Of a stretch of DNA of 64,000 bases, positions 25,253 to 34,155 are shown piece after piece. Each line of letters begins with the position of its first letter. Position 1 is the stretch's first letter. The position numbers were made by a program, and so were the translations under genes. Under the pieces are notes generated by a model. The model was not told the DNA's origin and did no database searches. It saw nothing but the letters and a program-made list of their open reading frames with translations. This stretch comes from Sagittula marina (GTDB taxonomy: Bacteria; Pseudomonadota; Alphaproteobacteria; Rhodobacterales; Rhodobacteraceae), in the NCBI RefSeq assembly GCF_014196795.1, contig NZ_JACIEJ010000001.1, positions 248,001 through 312,000 of the forward strand. The letters are read 5' to 3'.

Positions 25253-26338
25253 TCAGGTGCCAGATTTGATCTTGGTCCACAGGCGGGTCACCACACGCTG
25301 CACCTTCGGCGGGTAGGGCGTGGTCGTGTAGGTGTTGTTCATGGTTTCATCATCCGGATAGACCGCAGGATCGCCGATCACATCCTCGTTGAGGTATTCC
25401 TGTGAGGCTTTGTTGCCGTTGGCGTAATAGACATAGTTCGACGCGGCAGCCATGTTCTCGGCGTTCATGATGAAGTTGAGAAACTTGTGCGCTCCTTCAG
25501 GGTTCGGGGCATCGACCGGAATCGCCATCTGGTCGAACCACATCTGTGCCCCTTCACTGGGGATGATATATGCCACCTCGACGCCGTTGTCTGCCTCGGC
25601 CGCACGGTCGCGGGCCTGAAGAATGTCGCCGGACCAGCCGACTGCCACGCAGATATCACCGTTGGCCAGTGCGTTGATGTATTCCGAGCTGTGGAATTTC
25701 TGGATATAGGGACGGATCGGCATGTAGACGGCTTCGGCCTTTGCGATCACGTCGGGATCGTGGCTGTCGGGATCTTCGCCAATGTAGTTAAGCGCGGCGG
25801 GCAGCATTTCAGCGGGCGCATCAAGGAAGTGCACGCCACATTCAGCCAGTTTTTCCATGTTGGCGGGATCAAAGACCAGATCCCAGCTGTTGAGCGGCGC
25901 GTCCTCGCCCAGCAGTTCCTTCACCTTCGGAAGGTTCACACCAATGCCCGTGGTGCCCCACATGTAGTTGATGGCATGGGCATTATCGGGGTCATATTTC
26001 GCGGTACGGTCGGAAATCACATCCCACATGTTGTCAATGTTCGGCAGCTCGGATTTGTCCAGCGGCTGGAACGCACCAGCCGAAATCTGGCGTTGCAGGA
26101 AGGTGCCGGTGGGCACAACCACATCATATCCAGATCCGCCGGCGAGCATCTTTGTCTCCAGCAATTCGTTGGAATCAAAGACGTCATAGATGAGGTCGAT
26201 CCCGGTCTCTTTCTCGAACTTCTCCAGCAAGGATTCGTCGATGTAATCGGACCAGTTGTAGACTCGCACCTCTTCGGCGGTGGCCATGCCGGCCATCAGC
26301 GCCATTGAGGCGGTCAGGGTCATCAGTGTCTTGGTCAT
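25253..26338 (-). CDS. potF: Polyamine ABC transporter periplasmic binding protein
   Basis: A 361-residue PotD/PotF-type solute-binding protein. The signal peptide is MTKTLMTLTASMALMAGMATA. The mature protein starts EEVRVYNWSDYIDESLL, the typical opening of polyamine-binding proteins, and has AVGWSGDILQARDRAAE and YYANGNKASQEYL characteristic of PotF. It captures putrescine or spermidine in the periplasm for the PotGHI complex. It is first in transcription order but is separated from potG by about 1.27 kb and a terminator, so it is probably expressed separately and at higher level. Confidence 0.93.
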   Translation of the reverse strand: MTKTLMTLTASMALMAGMATAEEVRVYNWSDYIDESLLEKFEKETGIDLIYDVFDSNELLETKMLAGGSGYDVVVPTGTFLQRQISAGAFQPLDKSELPNIDNMWDVISDRTAKYDPDNAHAINYMWGTTGIGVNLPKVKELLGEDAPLNSWDLVFDPANMEKLAECGVHFLDAPAEMLPAALNYIGEDPDSHDPDVIAKAEAVYMPIRPYIQKFHSSEYINALANGDICVAVGWSGDILQARDRAAEADNGVEVAYIIPSEGAQMWFDQMAIPVDAPNPEGAHKFLNFIMNAENMAAASNYVYYANGNKASQEYLNEDVIGDPAVYPDDETMNNTYTTTPYPPKVQRVVTRLWTKIKSGT

Positions 26339-26384
26339 TGGGGTCTCCCGTTGGTCGCGGGCTCTGTCGGCCCAGTGTCAGAAT

Positions 26385-26394
26385 TTTGATCATA
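26385..26394. promoter_or_regulatory. Candidate GntR operator in the potF / regulator intergenic region
   Basis: TTTGATCATA, centred on the palindrome TGATCA, lies between the divergent potF and GntR genes. The identical ten bases recur at 27301-27310 before the aminotransferase gene. Sharing across two promoters of one functional locus suggests a common regulator. Confidence 0.45.
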
Positions 26395-26460
26395 AGTTGC
26401 AAGCGGAGGCAACTTCGGCGATGGTTTCTTCAGGGCCTGGGGTGCGAAAGTGAAAGTCAG

Positions 26461-27120
26461 ATGGTGAAAACCGAGGCAGTGACCGTGGGGGCCGGGGTGC
26501 CGGTACACGAGCAGGTCTACCGTGATCTGCGTGAACTGGTGTTGTTTGGCGTGCTGGCGCCGGGCGAACCGGTGACGATACAGGGGGTGGTGGACAGGCT
26601 CGGCGCGGGCATGACCCCGGTACGCGAGGCGCTGCGCCGCTTGACGGCAGAAGGGGCGTTGGAATCGTTGGGAAATCGGCGCATCGTGGTGCCTGTGCTG
26701 GATGCGGCGGCGGTAGAGGACCTGACCGAGGCGCGCCTGGCGATTGAACCGCGTCTTGCAGCGCGCGCAGCGGAACGGGTGACGGCGCAAGCCGTTGCCG
26801 ACCTTCGTAAGATCGATGCCCGGCTCGACCGCGGCATTGCGCGGGGCGACGTGGAGACCTATTTGCGAGAGAATCATGCCTTTCACGCTGCGCTGAATAG
26901 CTGGGCGGCAGCGCCTATCCTGACGTCTTTGACCGAGAGCCTCTGGTTGCGATTCGGACCGTCGTTACGTGTGGTCTGTGGGCAGGAAGGCACGCGGGCG
27001 CTACGCGATTTGCACAAGGAGCTGTTGGAGGCGTTGCACGATGGCGATGCCGAGGCGGCGTCCTCAGCCATTTCCGGTGACGTCCGTCAGGGCATGGAAA
27101 TGATTGCAGCGGCGGTCTGA
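26461..27120 (+). CDS. GntR family regulator (FadR/FCD subfamily)
   Basis: A 219-residue regulator. The winged helix lies at about 15-75 (HEQVYRDLRELVLFGVLAPG, then MTPVREALRRLTAEGAL). The helical FCD effector domain at about 85-215 includes ENHAFHAALN, which supplies metal- and ligand-binding residues in this family. Divergent to potF and upstream of a putrescine-type aminotransferase, it probably controls polyamine uptake and use. The effector is unknown. I chose ATG 26461 as the start. Confidence 0.9.
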   Translation: MVKTEAVTVGAGVPVHEQVYRDLRELVLFGVLAPGEPVTIQGVVDRLGAGMTPVREALRRLTAEGALESLGNRRIVVPVLDAAAVEDLTEARLAIEPRLAARAAERVTAQAVADLRKIDARLDRGIARGDVETYLRENHAFHAALNSWAAAPILTSLTESLWLRFGPSLRVVCGQEGTRALRDLHKELLEALHDGDAEAASSAISGDVRQGMEMIAAAV

Positions 27121-27300
27121 CACGGGCGGCGCGGAGCTGTTTGCCAGAGGCAAAAGCGCCCCGCCCGCCCGATGCGATCCCGTCAAGGGCCCCTCGACCC
27201 TATTTGCCAAAACCCTGAGAGCAGCACAGCATCTCGCGCTTTCCTGCATGTTTGCCGCCTAAAGAAGGAGTTGTAAGACGGTCTGATTGACTTCGCATAA

Positions 27301-27310
27301 TTTGATCATA
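27301..27310 (+). promoter_or_regulatory. Candidate GntR operator before the aminotransferase
   Basis: A second copy of TTTGATCATA, 31 bases upstream of the aminotransferase ATG, where a repressor would overlap the promoter or transcription start. Confidence 0.45.
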
Positions 27311-27341
27311 TTCTGGGGCCAACCTGACGGAGGCGCCCTTT

Positions 27342-28745
27342 ATGACTATCCTGACCCCGAATTCCCCCACTGCTGAACTGCAGGCGCTGGACGCCGCGCA
27401 CCACATGCATCCCTTTACACACGGCGCGGGCCTTGGCGAGAAGGGCGCGCGGATCATCACCCGTGCCGAAGGCTGCTGGCTCAATGACAGTGACGGCAAT
27501 CGCATCCTTGATGCTATGGCGGGGCTGTGGTGCGTGAACATCGGCTACGGTCGCGAAGAGCTGGCCGAGGCCGCCGCCCGCCAGATGCGCGAACTGCCCT
27601 TTTACAATACGTTCTTCCAGACCTCCCATGTGCCTGCGATCAATCTCGCCGCGCGGCTGGCAGAGCTGGCGCCGGGCGATCTGAACCACGTCTTTTTTGC
27701 CAACTCCGGCTCAGAAGCGAATGACACCAATCTGCGGATGGTGCGCACTTACTGGCAGGAGAAGGGTCAGCCGCAGCGCCAGCACGTCATCTCCCGCTGG
27801 AATGGCTATCACGGATCCAGCGTCGGTTCCGGCTCTCTGGGCGGGATGAAGGGGATGCACGCGCAGGGCGGCATGCCGATCCCAGGCATTCACCATATTG
27901 ATCAGCCCTATTGGTATCTCGAAGGTGGCAATATGAGCGAGGACGACTTCGGCCTCGCGCGCGCGCAACTGCTTGAGGAGAAGATCCTCGAACTTGGTGC
28001 CGACAATGTGGCCGCCTTCATAGCCGAACCAATCCAGGGGGCGGGCGGCGTGATCGTCCCGCCGGCAACCTATTGGCCCGAAATCCAGCGCATCGTGGAC
28101 AAATACGGCATTCTCCTGATCGCCGATGAGGTGATTTGCGGCTTCGGGCGCACCGGCGAATGGTTCGGTTCGCAGACCATGAACATCCGGCCCGATATCA
28201 TGACCGTGGCAAAGGGACTGTCCTCCGGCTACCAGCCCATCGGGGCCTCAATCGTGTCTGATGGCGTGGCAAAAGTCATCGATGGCGTCGAGTTCAATCA
28301 TGGGTACACCTATTCGGGTCACCCGGTCGCCTGCGCGGTCGCGCTTGAAAACCTGCGCCTTTTGGATGAGGAAGGCATCGTCACACGTGCACGGGATGAG
28401 ACGGGACCCTATCTCAAGGCGCAGTTCGAAACGCTTACCGACCATCCCTTGGTGGGTGAAGCAAAGATCGTCGGCCACATGGGCTCCATCGCGCTGACCC
28501 CGGACAAAGCCTCGCGCGCACGCTTCGCCGGAGAGGCGGGAACCGCTGGTTTCATCACCCGCGAACGCTGCTTTGCCAACAACTTGATCATGCGCCACGT
28601 CGGTGACCGTATGATCATCTCGCCGCCTCTGGTGATCTCCAAGGAGGAAATCGACACACTGATCGAGCGAGCGCGGCGCAGCCTCGATGAGGCCCATGCG
28701 CAACTCCAGGAGCAAGGCCTGATGGCGGCTATCCCCACAGTTTAA
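27342..28745 (+). CDS. spuC: Class III aminotransferase, putrescine:pyruvate type
   Basis: A 467-residue PLP enzyme. The PLP lysine is K291 in TVAKGLSSGYQP, and the cofactor Asp is D262 in LIADEVICGFGR. The N-terminus (HHMHPFTHGAGLGEKGARII) and FFANSGSEANDTN match the SpuC/omega-amino acid group. It likely moves an amino group from putrescine or a related diamine to pyruvate, giving 4-aminobutanal and alanine. The neighbourhood of a polyamine transporter supports this, though beta-alanine or taurine substrates cannot be excluded. A strong terminator follows. Confidence 0.85.
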   Translation: MTILTPNSPTAELQALDAAHHMHPFTHGAGLGEKGARIITRAEGCWLNDSDGNRILDAMAGLWCVNIGYGREELAEAAARQMRELPFYNTFFQTSHVPAINLAARLAELAPGDLNHVFFANSGSEANDTNLRMVRTYWQEKGQPQRQHVISRWNGYHGSSVGSGSLGGMKGMHAQGGMPIPGIHHIDQPYWYLEGGNMSEDDFGLARAQLLEEKILELGADNVAAFIAEPIQGAGGVIVPPATYWPEIQRIVDKYGILLIADEVICGFGRTGEWFGSQTMNIRPDIMTVAKGLSSGYQPIGASIVSDGVAKVIDGVEFNHGYTYSGHPVACAVALENLRLLDEEGIVTRARDETGPYLKAQFETLTDHPLVGEAKIVGHMGSIALTPDKASRARFAGEAGTAGFITRERCFANNLIMRHVGDRMIISPPLVISKEEIDTLIERARRSLDEAHAQLQEQGLMAAIPTV

Positions 28746-28773
28746 GCGCGAAATCCGGCACTAGGAAATCGCA

Positions 28774-28813
28774 GGGGCGTCGTGGTACAGGCACCGCGAC
28801 GCCCCTTTTTTTT
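28774..28813 (+). terminator. Rho-independent terminator after the aminotransferase
   Basis: Stem GGGGCGTCG (28774-28782) with CGACGCCCC (28797-28805), loop of 14 bases, followed by eight T. It ends only a few bases before the rpiB ribosome site, so rpiB must use a promoter within or upstream of it, or partial read-through. Confidence 0.85.
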
Positions 28814-28826
28814 GCGGAGACCGCCC

Positions 28827-29276
28827 ATGTCTGACAACAAGCGAATCGTCCTGTCCAGCGACCATGCAGCGATCGAGCTGCGCCAGCAGATCGCCAAGCA
28901 TATCGAATCGAAGGGCTGGGAAGCGGTCGACATTGGCCCCACCACCCCTGAAAGCACGCATTACCCCAAACACGGCGAAGCCGCTGCGCGTCAGGTAGCC
29001 TCGGGCGACTGCCGCTTCGGCATCATCCTGTGCGGCACGGGACAGGGCATCATGATGGCGGCCAACAAGGTCAAAGGCATTCGCTGCGGTGTCTGTGCTG
29101 ACGAGTTTTCCGCGCGTATGATCCGCGCGCACAATGACGCCCAGATCCTGTCCATCGGCGAACGTGTTGTGGGTCCGGGCCTCGCACTTGCCATAGTGGA
29201 CGCTTTCTTGGACACGGAATTTGAAGGCGGGCGTCACGGCACTCGGGTCGATATGATCAAGGCGCTGGAAGACTGA
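28827..29276 (+). CDS. rpiB: Ribose 5-phosphate isomerase B
   Basis: A 149-residue RpiB/LacAB family enzyme interconverting ribose 5-phosphate and ribulose 5-phosphate. The N-terminal SSDHAAIELR binds substrate, the catalytic Cys is C69 in ILCGTGQG, and the downstream GIRCGVC and HNDAQILSIGERVVG are conserved. The start follows GCGGAGA. The length is normal. It stands as a single gene with the CTTTGCTTT element after it. Confidence 0.95.
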   Translation: MSDNKRIVLSSDHAAIELRQQIAKHIESKGWEAVDIGPTTPESTHYPKHGEAAARQVASGDCRFGIILCGTGQGIMMAANKVKGIRCGVCADEFSARMIRAHNDAQILSIGERVVGPGLALAIVDAFLDTEFEGGRHGTRVDMIKALED

Positions 29277-29324
29277 GATTTCCAGTCTGAGAGGCCAACA
29301 ATTGAAGCAGGCCGCGCGCTTGCT

Positions 29325-29375
29325 TCTTTGCTTTCCAAATTCTCCGGGGAGCGCGAGGGGCCAGCCCCTCGTACG
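29325..29375 (+). repeat. CTTTGCTTT post-gene element, copy 2
   Basis: CTTTGCTTT, two bases, AAA, then CTC and a G-rich stretch, as at 11537. Here it is followed by a GAGGGGC CAG CCCCTC hairpin that probably forms part of a terminator between convergent rpiB and the sulfotransferase gene. Confidence 0.35.
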
Positions 29376-29377
29376 CC

Positions 29378-30196
29378 TCAATCGCCCAGCTTGGCGTGCA
29401 CTTCGTCCAGATCGATTTCAGCGGTTGGCATCTTGTTGGCTGGGTTCTCGAAATCGTATTTGAACAGGTCGAAGTCGCGTTTGTAGATCTCGTACATCAA
29501 ATGCATCGACATATCGTCAAAGTAATCTTCCACAGGGTGCGCGCGCTTGGGTCCATGCCCTTCGCTTTCATTGAACCGAGGGATCGTGCCTAGATCAACG
29601 GCGTACGGCGTGTCGATGGCATCCAGCACTTGCTGCATCCCGTCGTTGAACTGTTCGGTCCAGAAAATCTTGTTATAGCGCCCGCCGTTAACGATGAACG
29701 TGCTCACATGACCCGACATGGCCGACCAGTGGATATCCGGGTCCATCGGTCGCCGCCAGCGGATCGTGTCGCGCGCGAACAGCAAAAACCGGCGAAAGCT
29801 GCGAATCTGGTCGAACTGGTCTTTACCGTCATCGCCGCCCACCTCGATGCCGTATTTCTGCGTCAGGAGCGGCACCAGATTGCCTCGATAACGACGCCCA
29901 TTCCGCTGAATTCCACAGATCTTGTCAAAGAATGAGGACAGGATTCGTGTGTACGGATTGCGCACGCAGGTAAAGGTGTAGGAGGTCCGTGTCTTGACGT
30001 TTGCCTTGATCTTCGGTTGGCTTTCCTCGATGCCCCATTTGTGCAGACCGCTGGTGGCATCGTGGATGTCGCCGTCGAAAAATTTGCCGTGATCGGAATA
30101 GTACATGATTTGACCGATGGTCGAGCAAGCGCATTTCGGGACAACCCGATATACCACGCTCTCGCTTTCGGTCATCCAAGTTCCGGGAAACCCCAT
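29378..30196 (-). CDS. Sulfotransferase family 2 protein (carbohydrate sulfotransferase-like)
   Basis: A 272-residue protein. The PAPS-binding 5-prime phosphosulfate loop is RVVPKCACSTI near 18-28, and the 3-prime phosphate motif is CVRNPYTRILSSFFD near 76-90, the layout of Sulfotransfer_2 (HNK-1 / dermatan type). A late acidic tail ends in DEVHAKLGD. These enzymes transfer sulfate from PAPS to sugar hydroxyls. There is no signal peptide, so it acts in the cytoplasm. The frame opens further upstream with TTG; I chose ATG 30196. It is divergent from a Core-2-type glycosyltransferase, suggesting a shared glycan product. Confidence 0.8.
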   Translation of the reverse strand: MGFPGTWMTESESVVYRVVPKCACSTIGQIMYYSDHGKFFDGDIHDATSGLHKWGIEESQPKIKANVKTRTSYTFTCVRNPYTRILSSFFDKICGIQRNGRRYRGNLVPLLTQKYGIEVGGDDGKDQFDQIRSFRRFLLFARDTIRWRRPMDPDIHWSAMSGHVSTFIVNGGRYNKIFWTEQFNDGMQQVLDAIDTPYAVDLGTIPRFNESEGHGPKRAHPVEDYFDDMSMHLMYEIYKRDFDLFKYDFENPANKMPTAEIDLDEVHAKLGD

Positions 30197-30357
30197 GAAA
30201 TTCTGCCTCTGGCTGCTGGCCTCGTGATGGCTGCGCCTGTCTGTTAAGCGCAACAACGCAACCGGGTCAAAAAACCAAAGAATTGTGGTTTATTCAACGC
30301 CCGTTCACCTCTAATACCGTAAACAATAGGGCGAAAATGGGGCGAACCGTTTCCTGA

Positions 30358-31935
30358 ATGGCGAAAATTGCCTTCATCCTGCTGTGTCATAAAGACCCAG
30401 AAGCCATCATCCGCCAAGCGCAAAGCTTGACCGCGGCGGGCGATTGCATGTCCATCCACTTCGACGCCTCGGCTAAGTCTGAACATTACGACCGGATCCG
30501 CGAGGCATTGCGCGACAACCCAAACGTCACCTTTGCCAAGAAACGCATCAAATGCGGCTGGGGGGAATGGTCCCTTGTCGCCGCCACGCTAAATGCGGTC
30601 GAAGCGGCCATTGAGGCTTTCCCGCGCGCCACGCATTTCTACATGCTGTCAGGCGATTGCATGGCAATTAAATCGGCCGAATACGCGCACGATTACCTTG
30701 ACCGCCATGACCGCGACTTTATCGAAAGCTACGATTACCTCAATTCTGACTGGATCAAGACCGGGTGGAAAGAAGAGCGGTTGATCTACCGTCACTGGTT
30801 TAATGAACGCACTCAAAAGAAGCGCTTTTACGCTATGTTTGAACTGCAAAAGCGGTTGGGACTGACGCGAGAAATTCCGCATGACATTGATGTCATGATC
30901 GGCTCGCAATGGTGGTGTTTGCGCAGGCAGACCATTGAGGAGATCATCGACTTTTCCAAGAAGCGCCGCGATGTGATGCGCTTCTTTGCCACCACATGGA
31001 TTCCGGACGAGACGTTTTTTCAGACGCTCGTGCGCCATCTCGTTCCCGAACAAGAGATCGAGAGTCGCACACTGACCTTCCTGATGTTTACCGAATACGG
31101 GATGCCGGTGGTTTTCTACAACGACCACTATGATCTGCTGCTGTCTCAGGACTTTCTCTTTGCGCGTAAGATCAGCCCGGAGGCGTTGGAATTGAAACGC
31201 CGCCTTGGCGTGCTGTTTTCGACAGAAGGGGTAACGTTCCAGATCTCCAACGAAGGGCGCACTCTGTTCAATTTCCTGTCCAACAAGGGCCGGATCGGGC
31301 GCAGATTCGCGCCACGCTTTTGGGAAAAAGAAAGCTCCCTTGGTCGTGAGCGCGAGTTGCTGATCATTGTATGCAAGAAGTGGCACGTCGCTAAGCGCAT
31401 GGTCGAACGTATCCGCCAAATGACGAACATCCCCTGTGTCGAATACCTGTTCAACGACGAAGCCTGCCACCTGCCGGACCTCGGTGGAATTCAATCAACC
31501 ATGGGCAAGCGGCATCGCCACCGACGTGCGCTTATGCGGATGTTGTTCGATTATTACAAAACCGACCGACTGGTCGTTTGCATGGATCCGGCCAATCTGG
31601 ACCTGCTGGAGGATTTCGGGCGCGACCGGTCAACCACGAGATTGCTTGAAATCGAGTGTCAGTTCTCCGACGAGTATCTGATCGATCATATCGTGCGCGC
31701 CGGGTTGGCAGGGGCGTGTACCCCGCGCGAGAAGGTCGAGCGCCTGTTGCCCACAGTGCGCAACGACATGATCCATGAAAGCGACCAGATGCGCGATGCG
31801 GAGTTCGAGAACCATCACCATCTGCGCGAGATGGATCCGAGTGAAGTCGGTGTTCGCGCGGTCGCCGATTTCCTCACTGTGCCAAGCGCCACGGCAGAAG
31901 CCATCGTAAACGTGGAACAGTTGTTCGCAGACTGA
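30358..31935 (+). CDS. Core-2/I-branching-type glycosyltransferase (GT14-like) with DUF5928-type C-terminus
   Basis: A 525-residue protein. Residues 1 to about 290 match the Branch/GT14 family, which in animals forms beta-1,6-GlcNAc branches or transfers xylose: MAKIAFILLCHKDPE, IHFDASAK, YMLSGDCMAIKS and SQWWCLRRQTI are landmarks. The C-terminal 200 residues (from about ELLIIVCKKWHVAKRMVERI) form a separate domain that I equate with DUF5928, of unknown function. No signal or membrane segment is seen. The sulfotransferase gene lies divergent, 161 bases away. A second member with a different C-terminus is at 59166-60866. Confidence 0.8.
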   Translation: MAKIAFILLCHKDPEAIIRQAQSLTAAGDCMSIHFDASAKSEHYDRIREALRDNPNVTFAKKRIKCGWGEWSLVAATLNAVEAAIEAFPRATHFYMLSGDCMAIKSAEYAHDYLDRHDRDFIESYDYLNSDWIKTGWKEERLIYRHWFNERTQKKRFYAMFELQKRLGLTREIPHDIDVMIGSQWWCLRRQTIEEIIDFSKKRRDVMRFFATTWIPDETFFQTLVRHLVPEQEIESRTLTFLMFTEYGMPVVFYNDHYDLLLSQDFLFARKISPEALELKRRLGVLFSTEGVTFQISNEGRTLFNFLSNKGRIGRRFAPRFWEKESSLGRERELLIIVCKKWHVAKRMVERIRQMTNIPCVEYLFNDEACHLPDLGGIQSTMGKRHRHRRALMRMLFDYYKTDRLVVCMDPANLDLLEDFGRDRSTTRLLEIECQFSDEYLIDHIVRAGLAGACTPREKVERLLPTVRNDMIHESDQMRDAEFENHHHLREMDPSEVGVRAVADFLTVPSATAEAIVNVEQLFAD

Positions 31936-31945
31936 CTGTCTTCAA

Positions 31946-31972
31946 AGCGCCCCGCTACAGTCGCGGGGCGCT
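31946..31972. terminator. Terminator between the DUF5928-type glycosyltransferase and pssA
   Basis: A perfect ten-base stem AGCGCCCCGC / GCGGGGCGCT with a seven-base loop in a 48-base gap between convergent genes. T-runs are short on both strands. Confidence 0.7.
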
Positions 31973-31983
31973 GTTGTCAGGTA

Positions 31984-32748
31984 TCAGCCGAACAACCGTC
32001 CTTTTGCGCGCACCAAGGCCACCATAATCACCGCCAGATAGGCCGCGTCCATAATCACCAGCAGCAGCCATGGCCGGGTAAAGATCAGGCCCATGGCAAT
32101 CACCGTCGCAAAGAACAGAACGGCGACCATCCGACGGGGGACTTTGACACCTTTCGGCGACGGTGTCTTGAGGTTGGAAATCATCAACGCCCCGACGACA
32201 GCCAGCCAGACGCAAACCAAAAGCGGCGCGCTGCCCGGATCAATCAGGCCAAGGTTTGACAGAAAGACCGGGAAAAGGCCGAGAAACGCGCCAGCCGGCG
32301 CCGGAACGCCAACAAAATAACGCTTGGGCGCTTCACCAGGTTCAGCTTGGCCCGACATCACGTTGAACCGCGCCAGACGCAGGCAGGCGGAAACTGCAAA
32401 GATCAGGGCAAAGATCCAGCCAAGCCCGCCGAAATCGCCCAGATGCACTTCGTAAACCAGGATCGCGGGCGCGACGCCGAAGCACAGGAAATCCGACAAG
32501 CTGTCAAGCTGTGCGCCCATTTCGGACTGTGCGCCCAGACGGCGGGCCAGCAGCCCGTCAAACAGATCTGCCAGGGCCGAGAGCATGATCAGGATCACGG
32601 CCCATGTGAAATAGCCCTCCATGGCAAAGCGGATGCCTGTCAGGCCAAAGGACAACCCCATCAGGGTAACCATATTGGGGATCAACAGGATCAGGCTGAC
32701 ATCACGTCCGCCGGATGTGTCCTGCTCTGGCTCTGTCGGGTCGATCAT
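31984..32748 (-). CDS. pssA: CDP-diacylglycerol--serine O-phosphatidyltransferase
   Basis: A 254-residue membrane enzyme with about eight hydrophobic segments. The CDP-alcohol phosphatidyltransferase signature is visible (DLFDGLLARRL followed by QLDSLSD, giving DxxDG..AR..G..D..D). It joins serine to CDP-diacylglycerol to give phosphatidylserine. Psd, which turns this into phosphatidylethanolamine, is encoded three bases upstream on the same strand, so the two form the standard PE operon. Confidence 0.95.
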   Translation of the reverse strand: MIDPTEPEQDTSGGRDVSLILLIPNMVTLMGLSFGLTGIRFAMEGYFTWAVILIMLSALADLFDGLLARRLGAQSEMGAQLDSLSDFLCFGVAPAILVYEVHLGDFGGLGWIFALIFAVSACLRLARFNVMSGQAEPGEAPKRYFVGVPAPAGAFLGLFPVFLSNLGLIDPGSAPLLVCVWLAVVGALMISNLKTPSPKGVKVPRRMVAVLFFATVIAMGLIFTRPWLLLVIMDAAYLAVIMVALVRAKGRLFG

Positions 32749-32751
32749 GGG

Positions 32752-33435
32752 TTATCCTTCGGACTGGGTGCCGGTGAGGTCGGCGATGACGGTTTCGCCA
32801 GCGACCATGGTCTGACCGATGCGCACCGTTGGGGTGACGCCTGCGGGCAGGTAAACATCAAGACGGGAGCCGAAGCGGATCAGTCCAAAGCGTTCGCCGC
32901 GGGTCAGCACGTCGCCCTCTTTGGTCCAACACATGATACGACGCGCCACAAGACCCGCGATTTGCACAACGCCGTAACGGCGACCATCGGGCAGGGCGAC
33001 GGTCAGGCCGTTGCGCTCGTTATCAGCGGACGCCTTGTCGAGCGAAGCGTTCAGAAACTTGCCTTTGCGGTAGGCGATGGTTTCCACGGTACCAGCTGTG
33101 GGCAGGCGGTTCACGTGGCAGTTGAACACCGACATGAAGACGGAGATGCGCATCAGAGGCTGATCGCCCAGACCGAGTTCCGCAGGTGGCACCGCAGGTT
33201 CCAGCAACGACACAAGGCCGTCTGCCGGGGAGACCATGACATCATCACGCATGGGTGTCGCGCGCTCCGGGTCGCGGAAGAAGTAGTAGACCCAGACCGT
33301 CAGGCCGACCCCGATCCAGCCCAGCGGCTCCCAGATCAAAAACAGAACCAGTGTGATCGCGGCTGCAATAGCCACGAACTTGCGCCCCTCAGGGTGCATC
33401 GGCTTGACGAAGGTGGACATCATGGAAACGGACAT
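32752..33435 (-). CDS. psd: Phosphatidylserine decarboxylase (short, PE-forming)
   Basis: A 227-residue proenzyme. The self-cleavage site [11 protein letters not shown] near the C-terminus gives the pyruvoyl group at Ser. An N-terminal hydrophobic segment at about 20-50 anchors it to the membrane, and [12 protein letters not shown] is conserved in short-type Psd. ATG 33435 was chosen; ATG 33420 ([12 protein letters not shown]) is also possible. It is first gene of the psd-pssA pair and divergent from the HIT gene. Confidence 0.95.
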   Translation of the reverse strand: MSVSMMSTFVKPMHPEGRKFVAIAAAITLVLFLIWEPLGWIGVGLTVWVYYFFRDPERATPMRDDVMVSPADGLVSLLEPAVPPAELGLGDQPLMRISVFMSVFNCHVNRLPTAGTVETIAYRKGKFLNASLDKASADNERNGLTVALPDGRRYGVVQIAGLVARRIMCWTKEGDVLTRGERFGLIRFGSRLDVYLPAGVTPTVRIGQTMVAGETVIADLTGTQSEG

Positions 33436-33591
33436 GGGCAGGCCTTTGCATTGGTTGGGGTTGTACCTAGAGGCTGACGCGCCGGATGCAAAGCAAACCT
33501 TTGAGCAGCGGAAAGGTTCAGATGCCGTCGCGTGCTTGCGCTGGGGGTGAAATTGCGCCTTCATGCGCGCAAATCCAAGAGGGAGACCCCC

Positions 33592-33960
33592 ATGGCGCAT
33601 AGCTACGACGACCAGAACATCTTTGCCAAGATCCTGCGCGGCGACATTCCCAACGATACCGTGCTGGAAACAGAACACACGCTGGCGTTTCGCGACATCC
33701 AGCCACAAGCCCCCCTGCATGTGCTGGTTATCCCGAAGGGCCCTTACGTTTGCTTTGATCACTTCGCACAGGAGGCATCGGATGCGGAGATCGTCGACTA
33801 CGTCCGAGCCGTGGGCGAGGTGTGTCGGATGGAAGGACTGGAAGAAGACGGTTGGCGTCTGATTTCCAACGCCGGGGCGCATGGCGTGCAGGAGGTGCCC
33901 CATTTACACGTGCATGTTCTGGCGGGCCGCCGTCTGGGCAGAATGCTGCAACCCGCCTGA
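33592..33960 (+). CDS. HIT family protein (histidine triad)
   Basis: A 122-residue HIT protein with the triad [10 protein letters not shown] near the end and the N-terminal [13 protein letters not shown] typical of HINT-like nucleotidyl hydrolases. It probably cleaves AMP-linked substrates in the cytoplasm. The start at 33592 follows GAGGGAGA, and the length is normal. Confidence 0.93.
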   Translation: MAHSYDDQNIFAKILRGDIPNDTVLETEHTLAFRDIQPQAPLHVLVIPKGPYVCFDHFAQEASDAEIVDYVRAVGEVCRMEGLEEDGWRLISNAGAHGVQEVPHLHVHVLAGRRLGRMLQPA

Positions 33961-34155
33961 CGGAAAATTCAGCGGAGCGCGCTGTGCGCGCGCTTCGCCT
34001 CTTGTCGCTGGGCTGGTGCCGGCGCCTTTCAAAACGCTACGCGCGGCGGGTACTTTCAAAGCAAGGAAACCTGAAGGTTCCGTGCGGTTCTGTGGGCTTG
34101 CCTCGGTTGCGGGCTTGGCGCATATAGGCGTCAGAGCATTGCGAAAGGGACATTC

